Positions 1-8,708 of a DNA stretch of 64,000 nucleotides are shown here, piece after piece. The stretch is from Novymonas esmeraldas (taxonomy: Eukaryota; Euglenozoa; Kinetoplastea; Trypanosomatida; Trypanosomatidae): NCBI GenBank assembly GCA_019188245.1, contig JAECZO010000005.1:339001-403000 (forward strand). Reading direction: 5' to 3'. The notes beneath the pieces were generated by a model. That model had not been told where the DNA came from, searched no databases, and worked only from the letters and a program-made list of their open reading frames with translations. The position numbers were made by a program, and so were the translations under genes. Every line of letters begins with the position of its first letter. The first letter of the stretch is position 1.

Positions 1-1
1 G

Positions 2-358
2 CCGCAGAGCCTGTGGGGTGGCGCGGACAGTGGTGGTGGTGGCGTGCCCGACACACTGCTTCAGCAGGTGGAGTGCGAGACGGCGCAGGAGCGGCAGCGC
101 ATTCACCGGCTGGTGCGCCAGCAACTCGCGCCACAGCTCGCCTCCCTCCGCGTGGCGATCGTGCAGCTCGGCGGAGGACAGGACGCCGCCGGTGGTGTGG
201 TGGATGTCCCTGTCGCGACTCTCGATCAGGAGATCGCGGCTGCCGCTGCAGAAAGTGCCGCGCTGGGGCGGCGCATGGTGGAGCTGTACGACGAGGCGGC
301 GCTGCTTGCCGCACGCATCGAGGCGGAGATGATGGACACGGCGGTGCCGTCTCTCTAG
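2..358 (+). CDS. 3' end of an unrecognised gene cut by the window edge
   Basis: The frame is open from base 2 to a TAG at 356-358 and gives the last 118 residues of a protein whose start lies outside the window. After a short Gly/Ser-rich stretch the rest looks almost wholly helical, rich in Ala, Glu, Gln, Arg and Leu. Segments such as ETAQERQRIHRLVRQ and GRRMVELYDEAALLAARIEA would suit a coiled coil. I see no catalytic motif, membrane segment or known domain and do not recognise the family. Codon use is GC-ending like the other genes here. An internal GTG at 44 should not be taken as a start, because in-frame coding continues upstream of it. Confidence 0.7.
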   Translation, partial: PQSLWGGADSGGGGVPDTLLQQVECETAQERQRIHRLVRQQLAPQLASLRVAIVQLGGGQDAAGGVVDVPVATLDQEIAAAAAESAALGRRMVELYDEAALLAARIEAEMMDTAVPSL

Positions 359-608
359 CATTCACAACACCTCCCTTCTCTGCAGCTTGCTCCCGCGCTG
401 CGTGGGTCTCTCTCTGTGTGTGTGTGTGTGTGCGTGTGTGTGCATCGCCTCCTCCTCGTGTTGGTGGAGCCGGTCAATCTGCTGCCTCGTTCTCTCTTCT
501 GCAACAACGGAACCAAAAAAAAAAAAAAACAAACGAAGCAAAAAAAAAAAAAAGTGTGACTGCACACAACGTGCACCGACACACACCTGCTGCAGTGGAT
601 GTTCTCAA

Positions 609-632
609 TGTGTGTGTGTGTGTGTGTGTGTG
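609..632. repeat. (TG)n microsatellite
   Basis: An uninterrupted 24-base TG run. In the transcript it is fully complementary to the (CA)n run at 786-814, about 155 bases downstream. Confidence 0.9.
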
Positions 633-730
633 TCTGTGAACGCCGTCACTCGGGAGAGGGGCAGCTCATGAGCAGCGCTCCGCACGGCCACACCACGTCC
701 TCGCCCCTGTCGCTCTAGTGCCCGACATCA

Positions 731-776
731 CCTCCCCCTCTTTCTCCCCCCCTCTTCTTCTGGTGCTCCACATCAG
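731..776 (+). promoter_or_regulatory. Predicted spliced-leader acceptor for the PPR-like gene
   Basis: A dense pyrimidine tract (731-760) is followed by the first AG at 775-776, which fits a trans-splice acceptor. It would leave a 5' leader of about 139 bases carrying the CA repeat. The rule applied is the usual trypanosomatid one: polypyrimidine, then first AG. Confidence 0.5.
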
Positions 777-783
777 TAGCGTC

Positions 784-785
<2 letters not shown>

Positions 786-814
<29 letters not shown>
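786..814. repeat. (CA)n microsatellite
   Basis: A CA run of about 29 bases, continuing after one interruption to 823. It is complementary as RNA to the upstream TG runs. Confidence 0.9.
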
Positions 815-821
<7 letters not shown>

Positions 822-915
822 CATCGATTTGCAGGCAGTCTCAGATACTCGTTCAGTGCGCGTGCGTGCGTGCGAGAGGGAGAGAGAAGGAAAAGAACGA
901 GAGAGAGAGGGAGAG

Positions 916-1821
916 ATGCGTCATGCTCGTCTCCTGCGGCGCGGCTACATGGATGTGGAGCCGTGGATGGGGGTGAGCTGCTACCCTGTGGGACCGGCCA
1001 TGGTCGGCGGTGTACCGACGATCCGCCCCGGCTACGACCACTTCCGCCTGATGCGTCCACAGGCACCGCTGCGTGCGATTGGCATGGACACGCCTCTCCC
1101 ACCGGTGCTGTTCAACCGCATGGACCAGATCATACTCATCGAGAACGCGCTCGCGCTGCAGCGGACGGAGAATCAGATCTCGGTCACGCTGTCGCAACTC
1201 GCGCTTGGCATCCGCAACGCCGACAACTTCCTGGAGAACCACCTCCTGCACAAGGAGGTGCGCCCATCAATCCACACGCTGTGGTTCCACGACGGTGGCC
1301 TACGGGAGCACCCCTACGTGCTCGCCGGGTTGGCGGCGCACCACCTCGTACCGCTCTTCAGCCTCGTCAGCTACGACGTGGAGCGAGGGAAGATGTCGGT
1401 GTTCGAGGCCGAGGAGTTGTACGAGGAGCTGATGGACTGCTCCGTAGCGCAGCCAAAGATTGTGCAGCGCGAGTTGGCGAACCAGATGATTCGCGTGTAC
1501 TGCCTGAGCGATGATTACGACAAGGCGATCCGCGTCGTGGAGGAGATGCGGGCGAAGCGCATCCGCCGCACCTTCGTCTCCTACGCCCCGCTGTTCCGCA
1601 TGATTCGTGCGAAGCAGGACGTGGAGCAGCAGATGCGGCTACTGGAGTACATGTACGCAACCGAGGGCGGTCGCTTGCCGAAGTTCCTCTTCATCGACGT
1701 GCCGCGCATGTTCTACATGTTCGGCGTCTTCCTCCGATACAACTGGGTCGCCATCAACGTTGTCTTCACCGTCGTCGTCACGTCGCTGCTGTTGAACTAC
1801 GTCAACTATGCGACGTGGTAG
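916..1821 (+). CDS. PPR-like mitochondrial protein with a C-terminal membrane anchor
   Basis: This is a 301-residue protein starting at the first ATG of the frame; upstream codons are CA-repeat and purine-repeat junk. Residues 1-25 are Arg-containing and could be a mitochondrial presequence. The part from about 185 to 250 reads like pentatricopeptide (PPR) helical pairs: NQMIRVYCLSDDYDKAIRVV, then EEMRAKRIRRTFVSYAPLF, with the PPR spacing of small and polar residues. Residues about 280-296 (INVVFTVVVTSLLLNYV) form a convincing membrane segment only five residues from the end. PPR proteins bind organellar RNA, and kinetoplastids use many in mitochondrial ribosome assembly and RNA processing. 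A tail-anchored one is unusual. That the family is PPR is inferred from pattern; the RNA target is unknown. Confidence 0.7.
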   Translation: MRHARLLRRGYMDVEPWMGVSCYPVGPAMVGGVPTIRPGYDHFRLMRPQAPLRAIGMDTPLPPVLFNRMDQIILIENALALQRTENQISVTLSQLALGIRNADNFLENHLLHKEVRPSIHTLWFHDGGLREHPYVLAGLAAHHLVPLFSLVSYDVERGKMSVFEAEELYEELMDCSVAQPKIVQRELANQMIRVYCLSDDYDKAIRVVEEMRAKRIRRTFVSYAPLFRMIRAKQDVEQQMRLLEYMYATEGGRLPKFLFIDVPRMFYMFGVFLRYNWVAINVVFTVVVTSLLLNYVNYATW

Positions 1822-2663
1822 CACACCACCGTCTCCGTCTCTCTTTCTCTCTCTGTGTGAGTGAGAGAGTGTCAGCCTTGATGGAGAGGAAGAGGAGGGA
1901 AGGAGAGAGAGAGAGGGGGAGGATGTCGCAGATGTGTGTGTGTGTGTGTGTGTCTGCCCGCTCGCACCTTCTATCTCGCGCTCTTCCCGTCGTACCGCAC
2001 ACCCTCTCACCGCTGCTGTTCACGTCGCCGGCGTGTCGTTGACGTGTTGTTCTTCTTGGTCCCTGCTGTTGATGGTTGCCCGGTGCACCTCAGTCCTGTT
2101 GCACCCCGTGATACCGCCAGTCACACACACACACACACACACACAGGTAGAAAGTACACGAGTGTTCTCACGCACTCATTCACACTCTCTCACGTCTTCT
2201 CCCCAACGCATCCGCAGTGTTTCAGATGCTCCTGTGGGACTGCGCAGAGCACACGTCCTCCCGCCGTCGCTCCTTCCCCCCCTCCCCCATCGTTTCTCGT
2301 GCTTCCTGCTCGCTCTCTGTTACGCAGCTGCTCCGTTGCCTGCTGGCACCTGTCGATCGGTGCTGGCCATCGCAGAGCGTATGCGTGTGTCTGTACCATC
2401 TCTCTCTGCTCTGCTGATATCGGTTGCTTCAACACTGTCGCCCCCTCTACTCCTCTCTCACCTCTCGTATCCCACATACACACACACGTTGTTGCTCTAC
2501 GTTGTGTCTCGCATGCACTGTGTAGTGTCCGTGTTGCACCCCGACACATTATCAATCACACTCTTGGCTCTGTGCTGTACCACAACAGCCCGACAGCCCC
2601 ACAGCCCGACAGACAGACACAGGTAGACGCAGAAGCGCGACGGGCTAGACAGGCGCCGCGTCC
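1822..2663 (+). other. Intergenic spacer upstream of RPA2
   Basis: No gene is seen. The spacer holds (TG)n at 1933-1953, (CA)n at 2122-2145 and two pyrimidine-rich stretches (2257-2327 and 2440-2525). Their first AGs, at 2326-2327 and 2524-2525, are alternative candidate splice acceptors for the RPA2 mRNA, giving leaders of about 336 or 138 bases. Confidence 0.65.
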
Positions 2664-5600
2664 ATGTCGTCGCGCTCGTCGTACTACAGCGCCAAGTCGC
2701 TCTCCTCCTCGGCGGGGGAGTCGATCGTGACGAGCCACAGCACCGGGTCATCGAGTCGACACCGCCGCGCCGGTGCCGCTGGCGTTCATGAGCCCCGCGC
2801 CCCGCCGGCGAGGATGACGGCAGCGGAGCGGCTGCAGCACATCCGCAACTCCATCACGCGTCTGCAGTACATCTGCGAGCGGCAGTACCACAGCGCCGCA
2901 CTCGACCAGGCCGCCGAGGCCTCCGTCGCGTCCTTCTTCGAGCGGCTGCGCAAGAAACTCTCTCGCCTCGAGTTCAGCCGCAGTCACGTGGGCACACCAG
3001 AGACCGGCGGCCCACGCCAGCTGCAGTACATCGCGAAGGAGGCGGGACACCTGGTGAGCACGGCTCAGGAGGTCTTGCGCGACACCGCGAGCACGTCCGC
3101 GTCGGCCACCGCCGTGTACGTTGGCCTGCAGCACCACCACATGCAGGACGCCATGGCAGAGCTGGAGGAGCTCTCGTCGCTGCTGGCGCAGAAGCCGAGC
3201 GAGCAGCTGAGTCGCGTGAACACAGAGCTTCTCACCGACCTCGTCGCCTTCCACATCGACGAGTTCGACGCGTTCATGGCACTGCGCGTCGAGGCGTTCG
3301 TGCGCGAGATGCAGAGCGAGGGCGCCTTCTACAGCGCCCCTGTCATGACGGACGCGTCGCAGAAGGCGACGCCGATCGGCGTCTGCTCGGCGGTGCTGCT
3401 CGACGTCGCGGTCGGCGTGCGGCCAGGCCGCTCGGCGCGCATCGTGCTCGAGCACGCGCGCCTGCAGCTGAGTACAGTGGAGAACCGGCTGCTCACCGCG
3501 GACGTCGCGCTCCAGGGGTGCCAGCCGGCCGGCGAGGCCGCGACCCATGAGCAGCAGCGGCGCGAGTACACGATCATGAAGGAGCGCCTCAGCCACGCGC
3601 TGCGTGAGGTGAGCCGCGTGCAGCAGGCCTGGTTCGAGGAGGAGCAGAGCATCTTCACCCGCGCCGCATCTGGCAACCAAGACCTGCCAGCGCTCGTGCA
3701 AGCGAAGCGGCTGCACGAGGCGGCGGTGATCGAGGAGGTGCAGCGACTCCACGACCAGGCGATCCACGCCTGCCTCCCCTTCGCCACGCCGCAGTACCAC
3801 CGCCGCTACGGCGAGACGTACAGCCAGCCCTGCCACGTCCGCTTCGGCTTCCACTTCCTGCCAGACGCAAGCACAGCCGCGACTGCGGCGCCGACGTCGC
3901 TGACGCTGCCGACCTTCTCGACCCAGTTCTTCGCGCTGATGCGGCAGCTGCGCGTCGCGGTGGCCGACTACGACACGTACGCGTACCTCGTCCCGAGCAA
4001 GGAGGAGTTCTGGGTGAGCTTCGCCAACTTCCCAGAGATGGTGAACGGCGCTCGCTGCGCTCTGCGCGGCGTCAACACGCGCCTCGACCACTTCCGCGCG
4101 CTGGAGGAGCAGAAGGAGGTCGGGGGCTACTTCATCATGAACGGTGGCGAGCGCATCCTGCGCGCACTGCTGATGCAGCGCTCCAACGTCGCCATCAACA
4201 TCCAAAGGGAGCGCTTCACCACGCAGGGCCCCCACTTCTCCGCCAAGGCGGTCGTCATCCGCTGCAAGCGGCCGAGCGGGCTTACCTCGCAGAACTACTT
4301 CTACTACACGACGCAGGGCGAGGTGGTCTTCTCCTTCGCGCGCAAGGTGGTGTGGCACCTGCCGGTGCCGCTGCTGCTCGGCGCGCTCAGCACGCAGAGC
4401 GTGTCCAGCGCGGAGCTGCAGCGGCTGCTGACTGTCGGCATGCCCGGCGGCAACCACGCCGCCCGCGTCGAGGCGCTCCTGCAGCACCACCGCCGCAAGC
4501 CGTACGGCGATGTGCGCCACTTCCTTGACTTCGTCACGATCATCGGCCGCATGTTCCGCGAGTACCACCAGAACTCGTCCACGTTCCACTTCCTCCCGCT
4601 CTACGCAAAGGGCTCGACGTGCCAGCACGACGCGTGGTATGGGATGTTCATGCTGCGTCGCCACGTCCTGTCGCACCTGAACAGCACCGACGCGGCTACG
4701 CCGAACCTGCCGCCGGACGCGACGGCGGCGGAGCTGGAGTCGTGGCTGCCGCCCGCCCTGCTCGCGGAGCTGGACCGCAAGTTCGACGCCATGATCGCCA
4801 TCACCCGGCAGCTGTACCTCTTCATCGACGGCGCCGTCGAGCACCAGGGCAACGACGTGCCCGCCTACCAAGAGCTCTTCACTGTGTCGCAGGCGCTCGT
4901 CGGCGCCTTCGAGGTGTGCCTGAACCGACACATGCGCGGCTTCGTCTACCGCCTGGCGCGCCACCTGCCCGCGGTGCTCTTCCACCGCATCCTCGGGCTG
5001 CGCACGCTGTCGGCCGCCGACGCGGAGGACACCGTGCGGCAGGTGCGGCAGTTCGCCGAGTTCTGCGGGCGGCACAGCGGCAGCGACCCTCTGGACCCGC
5101 TCAACCGCCTCCTCATCTCCGGCAACTTCAACCTCGACCGCGAGGAGGACTTCTACTGCCCCCAGACCTCAGGCTGGGTCGTCATGGCGGAGCACCTCAA
5201 CTTCTACCGCTTCTTCGAGCAGCTGCGCTGCGTGCACCGCGGCAAGACGATCGCCGACATGCGCTCCAGCGAGGTGCGCAAGTACCCGTGCGAGGCGTAC
5301 GGCTTCATCTGCATGGTGCACAGCCCCGACGGCGAGGACTGCGGCGTGCTGAACCACCTGAGCGTGTCGACCGTCTCCTCCAACTCACCCGACGCGGCAA
5401 CGACGGCGCAGCTGCGTGCGATGGTGCGCGAGGCGGTGCCAACCCTGCGCAGCCGCGGATCGCACGGCTGCGCCGCGGTCGACCAGCTGTACGGGACGGT
5501 GCCTGTGTGGATGGAGGGGGAGATGCTCGGCTACGTGAGCCCGGCGGAGGCCGAGGCGGCCGCCGCGACGCTGCGTCAGCGCAAGGCCCTCACGCTGCGC

Positions 5601-7466
5601 TCGCAGGTGCACGTGACCGGCATCGTGCGCCGCGCGAACGCGACGCCGCTGCACACGCTGGAGGTGGTGTATGTGATGCCCGGGAGCAAGGACCCTGCTG
5701 GCCTGTACGTCTTCTACGACTGCGGTCGTCTCATGCGGCCGGTGCAGCAGCTCGAGTCGGCGGTGCGCCAGGACACGGCGACGCACCTCCCCTTCCCGCT
5801 GGTCTTCATCGGCACTTGGGAGCAGAGCTGGCTCGACGTCGCCGGCGTCCCGAGCGACCCGCTCGACGCGGTGGTGCAGCTGAACCGCAAGTACGCGTAC
5901 ATGGAGCAGAACGGCACGAACCTCATCTCGCTCACCTCGACGACGATCCCCTTCTTCGAGCACAACTGCTCGCCGCGGAACCTGTTCCAGTGCGGCCTCA
6001 GCAAGCAGTCCTCCGGCACGCAGCTGCAGGCGCTCGCGTGGCGCAAGGAGGCCAAGCTGTTCCGCACCTACTGCCCCCAGCGGTACATCAGCCGCACCCT
6101 CCCGATGGACTACTACGGCCTGGACGACGTCAACCTCGGCGTGAACGCCGTCATCGCGATCCTGGCCTACACCGGCTACGACATGGACGACGCCGTCATC
6201 CTCAACAGCACGGCGTCGCAGCGGGGTATGCTGACGGCCGGCATCACCGTCGCGAAGATCGTCACGGCGTCCGGCCGCGCGGGGGACAAGGACGACGTGT
6301 TCGTCTTCCACAACCTCCTCTCCACCGGTGAGCGCTTCAGCAGCGAGCTGGAGGCGAGCGGGCTGCCGCCGCGGCGCGCCAACCCGGCCCTCGACACCTT
6401 CTCCTTCGATCGCGACCACAAGTACCCGGGGCTGCGCGATGACAACGACGTCTACTGCTGCGCGAAGCGGGTGGAGCGGGTGGACCCGTTCACGAACACA
6501 CCCGTGTACGAGTACACGCGCCACCACGCCACCAAGTGGCGGCACTTCGACAAGGGCGAGGATGCGTGGGTGCAGCAGGTGATCCCGCTCGTCTACAGCG
6601 GGCCGGACCCGACGTCGGTGCTCATGATCTTCCGCATCCCACGGCCGCCCACGGTCGGCGACAAGTTCTCGTCCCGCCACGGGCAGAAGGGCACGCTCCC
6701 GCTCCACATCCGCGCGCACGACCTGCCGTTCGCGACCGCCAGCGGCATCACCCCAGACGTCATCATCAACCCCCACGCCTTCCCATCGCGCATGACGGTC
6801 GGCATGGTGCTCGAGATCATGACGGCGAAGCTGGGCTCCGTCGAGGGCCGCTTCATCGACCACAGCGCGTGGTCGACGGTGGACGAGCAGCCGCGCGTGG
6901 CGGAGATCATCGGCGACGCGCTCGCCAAGGCGGGCTACAACCGCTACGGCCGCGAGCACCTCATCGACGGGATCAGCGGGGAGGAGATGGAGGCGGACGT
7001 CTTCATGGGCGTCTGCGGCTACCAGCGGCTGCGACACATGGTGAGCGACAAGTGGCAGGCGCGCGCGCGGACAGACACCCACACGTACCGCGCCGTCACG
7101 AAGACCGGTCAGCCGGTGAAGGGCCGCAAGCGCCACGGCGGCGTGCGTGTCGGCGAGATGGAGCGTGATGGCCTGCTGTCGCACGGCATCAGCGAGGTGG
7201 TGGTGGACCGCCTGCTGCACGTGTCGGACAAGACGAAGGCGTTCATCTGCCCCCGCTGCGGCAGCCTGCTCTCCCTCTACGAGCGTCACGCCACGGAGTA
7301 CGGCACGTGGCGCACCTGCCGCTTCTGCGGCGCCGGCGCGGAGGAGAGCACCGACTCCATCGCGATGGTTGAGATCCCTCAGGTGCTGCGGCTGTGGGCG
7401 GCGGAGCTGACGAGCATCGGCATCCGTGTCGTGCTGAAGACGTCGGAGCACTCTGACTTTGCGTGA
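2664..7466 (+). CDS. RPA2: RNA polymerase I second-largest subunit (RPA2/RPA135)
   Basis: This 1600-residue protein forms, with RPA1, the active centre of RNA polymerase I. In trypanosomatids Pol I makes rRNA, and in African trypanosomes also VSG and procyclin mRNA. Second-largest-subunit signatures run in order: EVGGYFIMNGGERILR from about 485; the Pol I-type segment CEAYGFICMVHSPDGEDCG from about 876, which matches RPA135 rather than RPB2 or RPC2; AYTGYDMDDAVILN near 1167; PPTVGDKFSSRHGQKGT near 1328; and the C-terminal GEMERDGLLSHG followed by a CX2C...CX2C zinc site at about 1528-1567. Yeast RPA135 has about 1200 residues. The excess is mainly an N-terminal extension of roughly 290 residues, Ser-rich then helical, as I recall for the T. 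brucei subunit. The start is the first ATG. No frameshift or stop is seen. Confidence 0.95.
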   Translation: MSSRSSYYSAKSLSSSAGESIVTSHSTGSSSRHRRAGAAGVHEPRAPPARMTAAERLQHIRNSITRLQYICERQYHSAALDQAAEASVASFFERLRKKLSRLEFSRSHVGTPETGGPRQLQYIAKEAGHLVSTAQEVLRDTASTSASATAVYVGLQHHHMQDAMAELEELSSLLAQKPSEQLSRVNTELLTDLVAFHIDEFDAFMALRVEAFVREMQSEGAFYSAPVMTDASQKATPIGVCSAVLLDVAVGVRPGRSARIVLEHARLQLSTVENRLLTADVALQGCQPAGEAATHEQQRREYTIMKERLSHALREVSRVQQAWFEEEQSIFTRAASGNQDLPALVQAKRLHEAAVIEEVQRLHDQAIHACLPFATPQYHRRYGETYSQPCHVRFGFHFLPDASTAATAAPTSLTLPTFSTQFFALMRQLRVAVADYDTYAYLVPSKEEFWVSFANFPEMVNGARCALRGVNTRLDHFRALEEQKEVGGYFIMNGGERILRALLMQRSNVAINIQRERFTTQGPHFSAKAVVIRCKRPSGLTSQNYFYYTTQGEVVFSFARKVVWHLPVPLLLGALSTQSVSSAELQRLLTVGMPGGNHAARVEALLQHHRRKPYGDVRHFLDFVTIIGRMFREYHQNSSTFHFLPLYAKGSTCQHDAWYGMFMLRRHVLSHLNSTDAATPNLPPDATAAELESWLPPALLAELDRKFDAMIAITRQLYLFIDGAVEHQGNDVPAYQELFTVSQALVGAFEVCLNRHMRGFVYRLARHLPAVLFHRILGLRTLSAADAEDTVRQVRQFAEFCGRHSGSDPLDPLNRLLISGNFNLDREEDFYCPQTSGWVVMAEHLNFYRFFEQLRCVHRGKTIADMRSSEVRKYPCEAYGFICMVHSPDGEDCGVLNHLSVSTVSSNSPDAATTAQLRAMVREAVPTLRSRGSHGCAAVDQLYGTVPVWMEGEMLGYVSPAEAEAAAATLRQRKALTLRSQVHVTGIVRRANATPLHTLEVVYVMPGSKDPAGLYVFYDCGRLMRPVQQLESAVRQDTATHLPFPLVFIGTWEQSWLDVAGVPSDPLDAVVQLNRKYAYMEQNGTNLISLTSTTIPFFEHNCSPRNLFQCGLSKQSSGTQLQALAWRKEAKLFRTYCPQRYISRTLPMDYYGLDDVNLGVNAVIAILAYTGYDMDDAVILNSTASQRGMLTAGITVAKIVTASGRAGDKDDVFVFHNLLSTGERFSSELEASGLPPRRANPALDTFSFDRDHKYPGLRDDNDVYCCAKRVERVDPFTNTPVYEYTRHHATKWRHFDKGEDAWVQQVIPLVYSGPDPTSVLMIFRIPRPPTVGDKFSSRHGQKGTLPLHIRAHDLPFATASGITPDVIINPHAFPSRMTVGMVLEIMTAKLGSVEGRFIDHSAWSTVDEQPRVAEIIGDALAKAGYNRYGREHLIDGISGEEMEADVFMGVCGYQRLRHMVSDKWQARARTDTHTYRAVTKTGQPVKGRKRHGGVRVGEMERDGLLSHGISEVVVDRLLHVSDKTKAFICPRCGSLLSLYERHATEYGTWRTCRFCGAGAEESTDSIAMVEIPQVLRLWAAELTSIGIRVVLKTSEHSDFA

Positions 7467-8098
7467 GACAGGGGGAGGAGGTGACAGTGGTGACGGTGGT
7501 GATGGTGGTGGGGCGGGCGACCAGCGCCATCGGCACGAGGCTGCTGTCTCACCTCACCACACACACACACACGCACATATCGACCCCTTTTGCGCGCGTG
7601 CTGTGCACCCGCAACACCGACTTCTTCAGATGAGGTCGTCTTGCCCGCTCGCATCAGCGGAGAGATGTGTATGTGTGTGTGTGTATGTGTGTGTGTGTGT
7701 GTAAGTGAGTGGCGAGGCGGCGGGTCTCTGCGCTGCTGTCACGTTCACTCCTCCGCACTCTCTGACTGCTGTGCTGCCTTTGAGTCCTTTACTGTCAGCA
7801 TGTATCTGTGCGTGTGCGTGTCCGCGTACGATGGCGTGTCTGTGTATGTGTGTGTACGCGTGTGCGCGAGTGTTAACTGCGTTCTTAAACTCGAGTTAAT
7901 GAGTGCTGTGCACTGTGTGTTTTCTTTTCTTACGTGCGTTTGTGTGTGAACCCACAGCTGACCTCTGCCAAGCACACACATACACACACACACACACACT
8001 CACGCATGCGCGCGAACCCATGTTACCTCCGCCCCCCTCCGCTCACCGGTGCTGCTCACCACCGCTGCTGCCACCGTTGATGCCACTGTCTCACTCCC

Positions 8099-8130
8099 CC
8101 TCCTCCTCCAGTATAGGTTGGAGGAGGAGG
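8099..8130 (+). repeat. Perfect 12-bp inverted repeat (TCC/GGA hairpin)
   Basis: The arm TCCTCCTCCA at 8101-8110 is the exact reverse complement of TGGAGGAGGA at 8119-8128, with an 8-base loop; two further C:G pairs extend the stem. GGA repeats continue to about 8144. It lies upstream of the best Raptor splice acceptors, so it is probably in the RPA2 3' UTR or discarded spacer. Confidence 0.6.
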
Positions 8131-8330
8131 AGGAGGAGGAGGGGGCAGCGGGTGAATGATTGCTGGCGACATCGCACTCATGTGACCGCTCCTCTTCCTT
8201 CCCCCCTTTCTGTTGCTCATCCACACCTACACACACACATACACATACATACATATATACTCTCTCTCTGTGTGTGTGTGTGTTCTGCAGAGAAGCGGGG
8301 AAGACGCTCCTCACTGTAGCGAGTGCTCCT

Positions 8331-8376
8331 TCTCCCCCCCTCTTCTGTCTCTCCCCCCTCCCCCCTCACTTGAAAG
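8331..8376 (+). promoter_or_regulatory. Predicted spliced-leader acceptor for Raptor
   Basis: An almost pure pyrimidine tract is followed by the first AG at 8375-8376, giving a leader of about 332 bases. An alternative is the TCTGCAG at 8284-8290. The choice between them is not certain. Confidence 0.45.
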
Positions 8377-8708
8377 CGCTCGACCCGCACCGGTGGCAAG
8401 TCCACCTCTTCCACCTCTCCCCTCTCCACCCCGCCCCTCCGCGTGAGGTGCCGTGTGTGCCCCTGTGTGTGTGTGCAAAGAGCGCGGAGTCATCTCTGAG
8501 GGGGTGCACACACACACACGCACACATACGCAGCGTCTCTCGGGTTGCCTATCGTTCCTCCTCCCCCTTGTTGTGTAATCTCGTGGAGGGTGGTGCTCGA
8601 CTGCCGCAGCAAGGGCGCACCTTGCCGTTTGTGTGTGCGTGTGGTGCACCGCGCGTCGTTGCGGTCGCTGTGCTCGGCTGGCGAGGCGCATCTCTGCCGG
8701 TTGCTGCG

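Larger units (their letters stand above)
359..915 (+). other. Intergenic spacer with TG and CA repeats
   Basis: No gene is seen here. The spacer holds (TG)n at 415-442 and 609-632, A runs near 515-528 and 541-553, and (CA)n at 786-814. It must contain the poly(A) site of the upstream gene and the splice acceptor of the next. The frame open upstream of base 916 in this region encodes only His/Thr and Arg/Glu repeats and has no ATG before 916. Confidence 0.75.
7467..8708 (+). other. Intergenic spacer between RPA2 and Raptor
   Basis: No gene is seen. It holds a TG-rich block at 7666-7702, (CA)n at 7973-7999, a perfect GGA/TCC hairpin at 8099-8130, and pyrimidine-rich stretches up to the Raptor start. 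The frame open upstream of 8709 has no ATG and is repeat-coded. Confidence 0.7.

Noticed and set aside
718-915. Upstream extension of the PPR-like gene
   Set aside because: The frame is open but contains no ATG, encodes His/Thr and Arg/Glu repeats, and contains the predicted splice acceptor.
4619-6331. A 570-codon sense frame overlapping RPA2 in another phase
   Set aside because: Pro/Arg/Ala-rich shadow of GC-rich codons, without motifs.
2748-7451. Two long antisense frames (about 775 and 690 codons) opposite RPA2
   Set aside because: Same composition effect; low-complexity Arg/Leu/Val/Ala translations and no start or splice context on the minus strand.
8160-8708. Upstream extension of Raptor by about 180 codons
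   Set aside because: No ATG before 8709, repeat-coded sequence, and several candidate splice acceptors inside it.
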